Source: Zhongshania aquimaris
GTDB taxonomy: Bacteria > Pseudomonadota > Gammaproteobacteria > Pseudomonadales > Spongiibacteraceae
NCBI RefSeq assembly: GCF_019312595.1
Contig: NZ_JAHWDQ010000001.1
Location: forward strand, 496,001-560,000
Reading direction: 5' to 3'
DNA length: 64,000 nt
Shown here: positions 53,663 through 62,906 of the stretch, one piece after another
Layout of the letters: the number at the start of each line of letters is the position of its first letter
Position numbering within the stretch: the stretch's first letter is position 1
Translations under genes and position numbers: made by a program
The notes under the pieces: generated by a model
Seen by the model: the letters and a program-made list of their open reading frames with translations, nothing else
Told to the model about the DNA's origin: nothing
Databases searched by the model: none

Positions 53663-56600
53663 TCATTTACTGCGTTTTACTTTCTCGCCGAGCGTCGCAA
53701 GCAAGACATAAAACAGCGGCACAAATACCGTCGCCAAAAAGGTCGCCAGCAACATGCCGCCGATCACGCCGGTACCTAGTGATATGCGACTAGCAGCGCC
53801 CGCACCACTGGACAAAGCCAAAGGTAAGCAGCCCAAGGTAAATGCCAGTGAAGTCATCACGATGGGACGGAAGCGCAATCTAATTGCCTCAACGGCTGAA
53901 TCCGCTATAGTCATTCCTTGTCGCTGTTTTTGCATGGCAAATTCAACTATCAATATGGCATTTTTACTCGCCAAACCGATCAAACAGACCAGGCCGATCT
54001 GGAAATAAATGTCATTTTCCAAGCCTCGCATCCACGTTGCCAATATGGCGCCCAACAACGCAAACGGCACAGCCAAAATAACCGCTGCGGGAATGATCCA
54101 GCGCTCGTACTGGGCCGCCAGAATTAAAAACACCATCAACACCGCTAATACAAAAGCTTGACTACCAGACCCACTAGACGCTTTTTCTTGGTACGAGCTG
54201 CCCACCCACCCCAAATCAAAATCGGGACCCAAGGCTTCGGCCGCAACTCGCTCCAATGCGGCTAAGGCGTCACCAGAACTATAACCTTCCGCCGGGCTAC
54301 CCATCACTTTCGCGGCGGAAAAACCATTAAAGCGGCTAACCGTGTCAGGTCCGACAATTCGCTCAACCTGCAGCAGCGAGCGCAGTGGCACTAAACTGCC
54401 CGAGTCTGCCCGCACAAAGACCTTTCCTAAATCATCCGGCGAGGTTCTAAAGTCCTCTTCTGACTGAAGGTTTACCTGGAAGCTGCGGCCATACAAGGTG
54501 AAATCATTGACGTATAAGCTGCCGAACGTCGCCTGCATTGTGCTGAACACATCCGCCACTGGCACGCCCAAGCTCAGGGCTTTCTCACGATCAAGCGTCA
54601 GTCGGTATTGGGGCGTATTAATATCGAAGGTAGTGTTTACACCAACCAATTCAGGCTGTTTATTCGCTAAAGCCAGAAAGGCTTGCAGCTGTTTATCCAT
54701 TTCAATGAAGTCACTGCTACCGCGATTTTGCACATAAAATTCAAAGCCCCCCGTACTACTCAAACCAAGAATCGGTGGCGGATTAAAGGCGAACATTTGA
54801 CCATCTAATAGATCGTCACCGAGCCGAGGTAAACTTTTGGCCATCCCATCCGAGCTCTGCCTTGCCTCTCGGCGCTCATCCCAATCTTTTAGCATAATAA
54901 ATGACACGCCGGCATTGGTCTTTTGTGCCGACGCCAGTAAATCAAAGCCGGAGAAAGTTATTAGACTGCGCACTTCATCCTGTTCAAGAATGCGCGTGTT
55001 CATGGCATCGGTCACCGCCATAGTCCGCGACAACGATGCGGCCGGTGGCGTCTTATACGCCATCATGATGTAACCTTGGTCTTCGCTCGGCACTAAACTG
55101 CTTGGCACAATACTGAACAAATACCACAGCCCCAACATCAAACCGGCAAACACACTTAAACCAATGAGACGGCGCTCTATCATCGCCCTGGTAACGTTCA
55201 CATAGCCGTTACGAAGCACAGCAAACCAGCTATTAAACCCGCCCAGAAAGCCAGCACTAGCCGGTGCGTGCACCTTGCTTTTTAACAGCATTGAGCACAG
55301 CGCAGGCGTCAAGGTTAACGCCACAACTCCCGACAGAATAACGGAAACGGAAATGGCCACAGCAAACTGGCGGTACATCTCTCCAGTTAAACCATCCATA
55401 AAGATAACCGGTAAGAACACCGCGCACAGGACCAGAACAATTGCTACTAATGGTCCAGAGACTTCTTCCATGGCCCGCTTAACCGCCGTGTCGGCGTCTA
55501 CGTGCTGCTCTTCCATTATTCGCTCGACATTTTCGATCACGATAATAGCGTCGTCGACAACGATACCGATAGCGAGTATCAAGCCAAACAGCGTCAATAA
55601 ATTAATAGAAAATCCGACAATATAAAGCCCTGCAAATGTACCAATGATTGACACTGGAATCGCCAGCAGGGGAATAATAGTTGCGCGTATGTTTTGCAAG
55701 AAAATAAACATGACTAGTACAACCAGTACCAGCGCCTCTATGAATGTAATAATGACTTCTTTAATCGAATGCTCAACGAAGACCGTTGTGTCAAATGCCA
55801 ACGTTAACTCAATTCCCGGAGGTAACTTTGCTTGCACATGCTCTAACACCTCTTGAGCCTGCTTCGCCGTTTCTAAAGCGTTAGCGCCGGGCTGCAAATA
55901 CATCGCCACCGGCACAGCGGGCTGGCCATTAAATGCCCCCTGGAATGCGTAGTCCTTTGCGCCCAGTTCGACACGAGCAACATCTCCCAAATGCAAGGTG
56001 GCACCTGAATTATCTGTACGCAAAATAATATCTTCAAATTCGGATACCGTTGCTAAACGCCCCTGAGTCGTGACCGTATAGGTGAACGGCGTATCTTGAA
56101 CCAGAGGTTCAGCTGCGAACTTTCCCGCCGCAAAATTCGCATTTTGCTCTCGCACCGCTTGCGCCACATCTGCAGGTGTTAGGGCAAACTCTGCGAGGCG
56201 ATCTGGCTGCAGCCAAATCCGCATCGAGTAATCTTTTGCACCCAATAAGCGAGCGTCACCAATACCAGGTAAACGACGCAGTTCGTCAACAATATTTAGC
56301 AGAGCGTAGTTACTTAGATAGATTGAGTCGTACTGCGGATAATCTGATGTCAGCGCGTAAATCATCAGAATATTTGAAGAGCGCTTACTGACTTGAATAC
56401 CCAATCGTTTTACCGCTTCCGGCAAGCGATTTTCCGCTACCGCAACGCGGTTACTCACGTTGATGGCAGCTTGATCCGGATCTGTTCCTGTCGCAAATAC
56501 CACGCTAATACTCACCGAGCCGGAGGCCGACGCTTGCGTAGACATATACAACATACCGTCAACGCCGTTTATTTGCTGCTCTAGCGGTGCGGCTACGGTC

Positions 56601-56779
56601 TCAGCAATTGTCTCCGCATTGGCGCCCGGATAGTTAGCTGAAACAACAATTTCTGGCGGCAAAAATTCTGGGTATAAAGAAATGGGCAGACGACTCATTG
56701 CTGTCGCACCACCAAGTAAAATCATAAGGGATATAACGATTGATAGTACCGGGCGCTCAATAAAGAAACGTGCGTTCAC
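53663..56779 (-). CDS. RND efflux transporter permease (HAE1 family)
   Basis: 1038 residues. Twelve membrane segments with two large periplasmic loops. The proton-relay aspartates are in AIGIVVDDAIIVIENVERI, and the FMDGLTGEMYRQFA and VYVLLATLG-type C-terminal helices are as expected. It exports drugs or other amphiphiles through a three-part pump. It overlaps the adaptor gene by 4 nt (56776-56779). No outer-membrane TolC partner is in the window, so a shared TolC is likely used. Confidence 0.95.
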   Translation of the reverse strand: MNARFFIERPVLSIVISLMILLGGATAMSRLPISLYPEFLPPEIVVSANYPGANAETIAETVAAPLEQQINGVDGMLYMSTQASASGSVSISVVFATGTDPDQAAINVSNRVAVAENRLPEAVKRLGIQVSKRSSNILMIYALTSDYPQYDSIYLSNYALLNIVDELRRLPGIGDARLLGAKDYSMRIWLQPDRLAEFALTPADVAQAVREQNANFAAGKFAAEPLVQDTPFTYTVTTQGRLATVSEFEDIILRTDNSGATLHLGDVARVELGAKDYAFQGAFNGQPAVPVAMYLQPGANALETAKQAQEVLEHVQAKLPPGIELTLAFDTTVFVEHSIKEVIITFIEALVLVVLVMFIFLQNIRATIIPLLAIPVSIIGTFAGLYIVGFSINLLTLFGLILAIGIVVDDAIIVIENVERIMEEQHVDADTAVKRAMEEVSGPLVAIVLVLCAVFLPVIFMDGLTGEMYRQFAVAISVSVILSGVVALTLTPALCSMLLKSKVHAPASAGFLGGFNSWFAVLRNGYVNVTRAMIERRLIGLSVFAGLMLGLWYLFSIVPSSLVPSEDQGYIMMAYKTPPAASLSRTMAVTDAMNTRILEQDEVRSLITFSGFDLLASAQKTNAGVSFIMLKDWDERREARQSSDGMAKSLPRLGDDLLDGQMFAFNPPPILGLSSTGGFEFYVQNRGSSDFIEMDKQLQAFLALANKQPELVGVNTTFDINTPQYRLTLDREKALSLGVPVADVFSTMQATFGSLYVNDFTLYGRSFQVNLQSEEDFRTSPDDLGKVFVRADSGSLVPLRSLLQVERIVGPDTVSRFNGFSAAKVMGSPAEGYSSGDALAALERVAAEALGPDFDLGWVGSSYQEKASSGSGSQAFVLAVLMVFLILAAQYERWIIPAAVILAVPFALLGAILATWMRGLENDIYFQIGLVCLIGLASKNAILIVEFAMQKQRQGMTIADSAVEAIRLRFRPIVMTSLAFTLGCLPLALSSGAGAASRISLGTGVIGGMLLATFLATVFVPLFYVLLATLGEKVKRSK

Positions 56780-58020
56780 TCCGCCTCCCCCGCCACCGCA
56801 GACGCGCCCGCTCGCGGGGAATCTGGCTTACTAGAATCTATTACTACCGCCTCGCTCGGTATCGGGTCCGCCGCTGGAACCTCAAGCTCGTTGGGCGAAA
56901 GCACTGCGCCGGGCTGAACTCGCGAGACACCGTCGATCACAATAAGATCACCGGCTTCAATACCTGACTCAATAATGACGCCGTCCTCTGCGTCCATACC
57001 TAAGGTAACACTGAGCATTTCTGCCTGATTGTCACTACCCACTTTATAGACGTATGTCCCCTGTGCGCCCTGCAATATTGCACGTGCAGGTAACACTATC
57101 GAATTTAGGCTTATTAAACCGTGCAACTTAACGCGTAAAAACTGCCCGGGTAATAAGGTGCCATCAGGGTTGGGAATAATGGCGCGCAACTGCACCGTTC
57201 CTGTTCTGCGATCAATGGCACTTTCGGTGAAATTCACTTGGCCGTAATACGGATACGTCTCACCTTGGCCAACAAGGATCTCCACTTCCCGCTTGCCTTC
57301 AAATGCCGCTTCGCCACGATCAATCATTTGCCGTATGCCGAGCACTAATTTATCTGGCAATGACACATTAATCCACAGCGGGTCAAGCTGGGTTATGGTC
57401 GTTAATAAGCTATTTTCTGGACCGACCAAACTACCTTCTGAAACGGCCTCGCGACTGGTGATTCCCGCGATGGGCGCTTTCACCTGGGTGTAATCAAGAT
57501 TAATTTTGGCCGCCTGCACTTCTGCTTCAGCCAGCTTTACCGCGGCCTTAGCAAAATCCAGATCGGATTCAGTATCGTCGCGTTCACGACGACTAATGGC
57601 ATTGGTTTTAATCAACTCCTGCGCACGCTGCCAGCGACGCTCAGCGGCTGACAAACTGGCATTTGCCTGGGCCAACTGCGCTTTTACACGGTTCAATGCC
57701 ACCTCAAACGGCGCAGCGTCAATCTCGAATAACAGCTGTCCGGCCGCGACCGCCTGCCCCTCGGTATAAGCGCGGCGCAATAAAATACCTTCGACACGCG
57801 CTCGAATTTGCACTTCCTTAGAACCCACGGTCCGCCCAGGGTAAAGTCCACCAATCGGCACCGAGTGCTCAACCGCGCGAAGCACATTGACCTGAATAGG
57901 AGGATGAGCTTGCTGAGCGGGACTCTCTTTACTGCAGGCAACAAGAAGACAGAGAGTAAAAACTGAAAGTAGGATGGTGGTAAAACGGGACGAAAAAGAA
58001 AGCACTAGCAAACGCCTCAC
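56776..58020 (-). CDS. RND efflux periplasmic adaptor (AcrA type)
   Basis: 414 residues. Lipoprotein signal with lipobox LLVAC (Cys29), then the hairpin coiled coil (about 100-170, ALNRVKAQLAQANASLSAAERRWQRAQELI), lipoyl motif (VKAPIAGITSREAV) and beta-barrel. It bridges the RND permease and TolC. First gene of the two-gene efflux operon; its start is 16 nt from the operator palindrome. Confidence 0.94.
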   Translation of the reverse strand: MRRLLVLSFSSRFTTILLSVFTLCLLVACSKESPAQQAHPPIQVNVLRAVEHSVPIGGLYPGRTVGSKEVQIRARVEGILLRRAYTEGQAVAAGQLLFEIDAAPFEVALNRVKAQLAQANASLSAAERRWQRAQELIKTNAISRRERDDTESDLDFAKAAVKLAEAEVQAAKINLDYTQVKAPIAGITSREAVSEGSLVGPENSLLTTITQLDPLWINVSLPDKLVLGIRQMIDRGEAAFEGKREVEILVGQGETYPYYGQVNFTESAIDRRTGTVQLRAIIPNPDGTLLPGQFLRVKLHGLISLNSIVLPARAILQGAQGTYVYKVGSDNQAEMLSVTLGMDAEDGVIIESGIEAGDLIVIDGVSRVQPGAVLSPNELEVPAADPIPSEAVVIDSSKPDSPRAGASAVAGEAE

Positions 58021-58035
58021 ACATAAGGAGATATG

Positions 58036-58079
58036 AACACCACTTTACATACATGCACGCATGTATGTAAAGTGGTGTT
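58036..58079. promoter_or_regulatory. 44-bp perfect palindrome, AcrR-like operator
   Basis: Two 21-nt arms with a 2-nt centre are fully complementary. The core is TTACATACATGC and its mirror, which resembles the E. coli AcrR operator TACATACATT. It lies between the divergent efflux operon and the TetR gene, 16 nt from the adaptor start, so the TetR protein very probably binds it and represses both directions. Confidence 0.88.
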
Positions 58080-58123
58080 TCTGTAAAACATAGCACTACA
58101 CATAATAATTGGGTTAGCCAGAA

Positions 58124-58753
58124 ATGAGACGATCTAAAGCCGATGCGGAAATTACTCGCGCGCGCATCCTTGACGCCGCCGGCAAACTCTTTGCAATTCA
58201 AGGTATTACTCGTACAAGACTAACTGACATTGCAGGCGAGGCTGGAGTGACCCGCGGCGCAATTTACTGGCACTTTAAAGATAAAGAAGCATTAATCGAA
58301 GCAATGATGGACAGTGTGGGCGCACCCACCAATGCCGCCTTAGAGGCGCTAAGCAATACTAAAAAAAACGAAATTGCGTCTTTAGACATGTTGAGAAACG
58401 TGATTGTTGATGCATTTAAGCGCACTAATGAACTCCCTGCCCTAGAGCAAATAACGCGCTTTATTTTTAGGTATTCTCTATGTAATGAAAGTGAGTCACT
58501 GAATAAGCGGATCAATAACGACCGAAAATTGGCGTTAACCCGACTGCAACGATTTATAAGAAACGCACAACAAGCAAAGTTAATTAGAGCCGATTTGGAA
58601 GCCGAATACCTCGCTATTCATATGCACACACATATAATTGGCCTATTCCACCACCATCTTAGCAATCCTTCCCGCAACCTTACGGCCGAGGACGTCGCAA
58701 CTTCACTCGACCTATTATTTGAAGGGATCAAAGTAAAACCGTGCGCACCATAA
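58124..58753 (+). CDS. TetR-family repressor, AcrR type
   Basis: 209 residues. HTH at about 28-60: LTDIAGEAGVTRGAIYWHFKDKEALIEAM, close to AcrR/TtgR. The C-terminal ligand domain is helical. Divergent from the RND efflux operon and next to a large operator palindrome, so it is the pump's repressor by context. Confidence 0.93.
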   Translation: MRRSKADAEITRARILDAAGKLFAIQGITRTRLTDIAGEAGVTRGAIYWHFKDKEALIEAMMDSVGAPTNAALEALSNTKKNEIASLDMLRNVIVDAFKRTNELPALEQITRFIFRYSLCNESESLNKRINNDRKLALTRLQRFIRNAQQAKLIRADLEAEYLAIHMHTHIIGLFHHHLSNPSRNLTAEDVATSLDLLFEGIKVKPCAP

Positions 58754-58773
58754 GTCACCACAACTTACCCTGC

Positions 58774-61143
58774 CTAAGCTAACACCACACCCGACCCGTC
58801 ATGTTCATTAATCACAAGAGGCAGTACCACTTCGAAAACAGCGCCATGATCAGGCTGACTAGCTACCGAAACTCGCCCTCTGAGCTGCCTCCTCACTGTG
58901 TTATACAAGATGTGCAAGCCCAAACCTGTTCCACCGGCACCGCGACGAGTTGTGTAAAAGGGCTCAAACACTTTTTTCTGATCCGCAGTGGGGATACCGA
59001 CGCCATCATCACTGAATCGAAGGACAACGTGATCATTCTGTTTTTGCACACACAATTGAATATTGCCTTTTTGACCATTGGGGAAAGCGTGAGTAAGGCT
59101 ATTGCTCAATAAATTTATAAGCACCTGTGCAATTCCACCCGGCACGGTTTTAATCCTAATATCCTTAGGACAATCTAGTGACACATTGTGCCCGCTGCTG
59201 CGGTAACTGGGCGACAAATGACTTAGCACATCCGTTAAATATTCATGTAAATTTATATCACGGATCTCGGCTGTCGCTTGATCAACCGAGACTTGTTTAA
59301 AACTCATAATGAGCGCGCCGGCTCGCTGTACATTAGAAAGTACAATGCGAGACGCCTCCTGCATTCTCGATAACGTCTCGGCGACCGGGGCTAGTGAGTC
59401 TGGGCCGTCCAATGCCGCGCGCAATTTCCCAAGGTCGGACTGCAAGGTTGACTCCGCGGTGATCGCAATACCGAGCGGCGTATTTAGTTCATGAGCAAAA
59501 CCAGCAACTAGCCCACCTAAAGATGCCATTTTCTCGGACTCCACTAAATGCTCTTGGGTCTCACGAAGCTTAAGCAACATCTCTTTAAGCTTCGCACCAG
59601 CAACATCGGATCTGTGCTTTTGCCCGGTAAGCACTAAAAATGTCATCCCCAATAGGCCGGTAAACAGCAAGCCAGCGACCAACATAATCCAAGGCACCAT
59701 GGAGCGACTACCAACCAGAAAACCTTGGTCAGCCTCCACCTCAAAAAGCCAGTCAATATCAGCAAAATGCAAAACTGCAGAATCCGAAAACAAGGCATGT
59801 TTAGAATCTAGCGAATTAATAGAATATATTTTCCCAGTACCATCTAGACTCGACACCGACGCAGAAATATTTCTTAAATCAGCCCCAGGCAACAATACTG
59901 CCATTAGATCCGGCACTCTAAAAACACCTGCAACATAGCCCGCCAAACTACCGCTCCCCATCATTGGCGACACTGTATTAACGGGCAGATAAACTACCAA
60001 ACCTAATTGACCATCTCGCTCCTGCACCAAAGAAATTGGCCGAGTCGTTGCCGGCGCTCCAGACAAAGAAGCCCGAGCCAGCGCATTGCGAACCACCTCC
60101 GTTGAGCTAATGTCGTAAGATAAAGCGCCTACATTTTTTGCCATGGGCTCTATATATCGAATGACGAAATAATCGTCTTTGACTGACTGCACAATCATGC
60201 TGCCACCTTGATCTCGACCCATTATACTGACCGGCGCGCCGAGCTCATCGCCCATTGAGGCCTCGAACGCCAAACGCTCTGCAGCGCCGACTCTCTGCAC
60301 CCAGACTATGGCCTGAAATCCCGCATTACGGTCTAAAAACCCCTTCACGAAGGCATCATAAGTCTCACGCGAAAGCCCGCCAGACACCTCGATAAAAGCC
60401 TTTACCGCATGTAAGTCATCAATATGAGTATCAATTTTCGATTGTGCTGCGTTAAAAATTTGTTGGCTGTATCGCCTAAACTCACCCTGCTGGCGTGACA
60501 GCTCCCAGCGACTGCCCAAAACATACAAGGTAACGACAACCAGAGAAACACTGACAAGAACCAATGGTAGAACCCGTCTTCTGCTGCGCCAAACGGCTCG
60601 GGGCTCCCCAAAATACACAAAGATCAGAATTGAGGTAATCATCACCCCGAGACCGTCGCCAACCCACCACGTAAACCAGTTGAATATATAGTTTTCTGCA
60701 GGCAATAACCCTGCGGCCAGCAAAGCAGTGGTGCCAATACTGGCGCTCGTAGCACAACTTACTCCACACGCGAATATTAGAAACTTAAAAACCTCACTAA
60801 TACTGTCAAGACAAATTCTGCTGCCTATATATCTACGAATTAGCCAAGCACCAAGCACTGCTTGAAGAGCAGCGCCGGCAGCGATAACCATGGGTACGAA
60901 AAAAGAAGTTAAAAATGACGACGATAGGCTTGGCATTCCGTCGACATTTACTAAAAACGAGCCCAGCAAAACACCCGGCCAAAGACGGTAGCCCTTCAAG
61001 AGAATGACAGATAAGGCAATACCTGCCGAAGGCCAGATTGCCGTGGCATACCCAGGGGGTATAGCGAGGAGCAGTGCCAACTTGCCAATAGCGAAGTAAG
61101 TTAAGGCCAGCGGGATTATCAAGATCAAGGTGCGATTAGGCAT
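58774..61143 (-). CDS. Sensor histidine kinase with MASE1 and CHASE domains
   Basis: 789 residues. MASE1 (about 1-200, with PGYATAIWPSAGIALSV) spans the membrane eight or so times. A CHASE-type extracytoplasmic domain (about 225-470) and a membrane helix (482-506) follow. The kinase core has His551 in LVAGFAHELNTP, NLLSNSLTHA, DDGVGIP and GGTGLGLHIL. The core is a close paralogue of that at 19786-21336 (SFKQVxVDQ motif shared). No receiver is adjacent, so its partner is elsewhere. Confidence 0.93.
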   Translation of the reverse strand: MPNRTLILIIPLALTYFAIGKLALLLAIPPGYATAIWPSAGIALSVILLKGYRLWPGVLLGSFLVNVDGMPSLSSSFLTSFFVPMVIAAGAALQAVLGAWLIRRYIGSRICLDSISEVFKFLIFACGVSCATSASIGTTALLAAGLLPAENYIFNWFTWWVGDGLGVMITSILIFVYFGEPRAVWRSRRRVLPLVLVSVSLVVVTLYVLGSRWELSRQQGEFRRYSQQIFNAAQSKIDTHIDDLHAVKAFIEVSGGLSRETYDAFVKGFLDRNAGFQAIVWVQRVGAAERLAFEASMGDELGAPVSIMGRDQGGSMIVQSVKDDYFVIRYIEPMAKNVGALSYDISSTEVVRNALARASLSGAPATTRPISLVQERDGQLGLVVYLPVNTVSPMMGSGSLAGYVAGVFRVPDLMAVLLPGADLRNISASVSSLDGTGKIYSINSLDSKHALFSDSAVLHFADIDWLFEVEADQGFLVGSRSMVPWIMLVAGLLFTGLLGMTFLVLTGQKHRSDVAGAKLKEMLLKLRETQEHLVESEKMASLGGLVAGFAHELNTPLGIAITAESTLQSDLGKLRAALDGPDSLAPVAETLSRMQEASRIVLSNVQRAGALIMSFKQVSVDQATAEIRDINLHEYLTDVLSHLSPSYRSSGHNVSLDCPKDIRIKTVPGGIAQVLINLLSNSLTHAFPNGQKGNIQLCVQKQNDHVVLRFSDDGVGIPTADQKKVFEPFYTTRRGAGGTGLGLHILYNTVRRQLRGRVSVASQPDHGAVFEVVLPLVINEHDGSGVVLA

Positions 61144-61475
61144 TTACGACCCAAGTGGGTAACTGAGTGAGATTCTGGACACAAACAAACTAGCTCTCTT
61201 TAAGCTTGTGCCCCGACCTCACTCAAAATAGACAAATTACCTCACCAGTCTAGTTCGCTGAACGATGCGACCACCATAAGTACATCTGCCTAACATCAAA
61301 CGTCCCGAACAGTACTATTGAATAAATACATGGCGTTATCACCTTAATTTATGGAGCTTTTTATTGGAATTGACTACTGAGTTAAACCACACTTTTATCG
61401 CTTCTTAAGGCGAGTTGTAATATCCTACGCGGTTTTACCCGAAACCAAATTGTTAACCACAATGGATCTACAACA
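61144..61475 (+). other. Intergenic region upstream of pntAA
   Basis: No gene, terminator or operator was recognised. It separates divergently transcribed genes (MASE1 kinase and pnt) and must hold both promoters. Confidence 0.4.
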
Positions 61476-62609
61476 ATGCTCATAGGAATCCCAAAAGAAC
61501 TCGCGAGCGGCGAAAACCGCGTTGCGATCATTCCGACAGATGCCAAAAAGCTAATCAGGGCCGGTGCAACGATTCAAATCGAAGCGGGCTTGGGCTTAGG
61601 CAGCGGCTTTAGCGACGAGGAATACACCGACGCTGGCGCCACTGTTATCGCTGACCGCAATACCGTGTTGTCTAGCGCCGATATTATTTTACGTATCAGC
61701 AAGCCAACGCTCGATGAAATCGGACAAATGAAATCTGGCTGCATCCACGTCAGCTACCTGGATCCATTTAACGAACACAGCTTAATTAAAGCGTTTCGCG
61801 ATCGCGGCGTTAGCGCCATCAGCATGGAAATGATCCCACGCTCTACGCGCTCACAAAAGATGGACGCACTGAGTTCGCAAGCAAGCTTGGCGGGGTACGT
61901 GATGGTATTGCTTGCCACCACAAGATTGCCCCGCATTCTGCCTATGATGATGACACCAGCGGGTACCTTGAAGCCTTCTACCGTCTTCATCATCGGTGCT
62001 GGCGTTGCCGGCCTGCAAGCCATTGCAACCGCAAAACGCCTCGGCGCCAAAGTGGTTGCGTTTGACACCCGCTCAGTTGTTGCCGAGCAGGTCCGCTCAC
62101 TGGGCGGCAAATTCCTCGATATCGATCTAGGCGAAACAGGCCAGACCAAAGACGGTTACGCGGTTGCCCTCACAGAAGAGCAAATGAAACTGCAGCTTGA
62201 AGGCCAAAAGAAGCAAATTGCAGACTCGGATATCGTGATTACCACGGCCCAGCTGTTTGGTCGCAAACCCCCTGTGCTTATCACTAGCGACATGATCAAG
62301 GGTATGAAGCCCGGTTCTGTGATTGTCGATATGGCAGCGGAAAGCGGCGGCAACGTTGAGGGTTCGGTAGCAGGCCAAACCGTGGTGGTTGATGGCGTGA
62401 CGATTATCGGCGACGGCAACTGGTCTAACTTTGTTAGCCGCGATGCCAGCCAAATGTATTCGTCCAACCTCTTCAACCTCGTTGATGAAGGCTGGAACGG
62501 CGATGACAAGAAAATGGTTATCGACATGGAAAACGATATTCTGCAGGGCTGTGTGATTACCCACGGCGGCGAGATCGTTAACGAAACCATTAAAAACCTG
62601 ATTAACTAG
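61476..62609 (+). CDS. pntAA: NAD(P) transhydrogenase subunit alpha part 1
   Basis: 377 residues. N-terminal MLIGIPKELASGENRVAIIP, then the dinucleotide fold (FIIGAGVAGLQAIATAKRLGAKVVAFDTR) of the NAD(H)-binding domain dI, with the mobile loop QTKDGYAVALTEE. This is the soluble half of the alpha subunit in three-gene transhydrogenases. First gene of the pnt operon; stop 6 nt before pntAB. Confidence 0.96.
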   Translation: MLIGIPKELASGENRVAIIPTDAKKLIRAGATIQIEAGLGLGSGFSDEEYTDAGATVIADRNTVLSSADIILRISKPTLDEIGQMKSGCIHVSYLDPFNEHSLIKAFRDRGVSAISMEMIPRSTRSQKMDALSSQASLAGYVMVLLATTRLPRILPMMMTPAGTLKPSTVFIIGAGVAGLQAIATAKRLGAKVVAFDTRSVVAEQVRSLGGKFLDIDLGETGQTKDGYAVALTEEQMKLQLEGQKKQIADSDIVITTAQLFGRKPPVLITSDMIKGMKPGSVIVDMAAESGGNVEGSVAGQTVVVDGVTIIGDGNWSNFVSRDASQMYSSNLFNLVDEGWNGDDKKMVIDMENDILQGCVITHGGEIVNETIKNLIN

Positions 62610-62615
62610 GAGAAG

Positions 62616-62906
62616 ATGATGGAAATAGTATTTCTCGCTTTCATCTTAATGCTGTCTATATTTTTAGGCTTTGAGCTGATCAATAAAGTCCCTGCCACCC
62701 TGCACACACCACTGATGTCAGGTTCAAACGCGATCTCGGGTATTACCCTCGTCGGCGCACTGACCTCGGCTGGCGCTGAACACGCGGTACTGTCCACTAT
62801 TCTTGGCACCATTGCGGTGGCAATGGCCACCATCAACGTGATCGGTGGCTATATGGTAACCGACCGTATGCTGGCCATGTTCAAGAAAAAAGGGAGCGCT
62901 AAGTAA
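62616..62906 (+). CDS. pntAB: NAD(P) transhydrogenase subunit alpha part 2
   Basis: 96 residues, about three membrane helices (FLAFILMLSIFLGFELI, AISGITLVGALTSA, LSTILGTIAVAMATINVIGGYMVTDRML). It is the membrane part of alpha. AGGAG precedes two consecutive ATG codons; either may be used. Overlaps pntB by one base (TAATG). Confidence 0.95.
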   Translation: MMEIVFLAFILMLSIFLGFELINKVPATLHTPLMSGSNAISGITLVGALTSAGAEHAVLSTILGTIAVAMATINVIGGYMVTDRMLAMFKKKGSAK

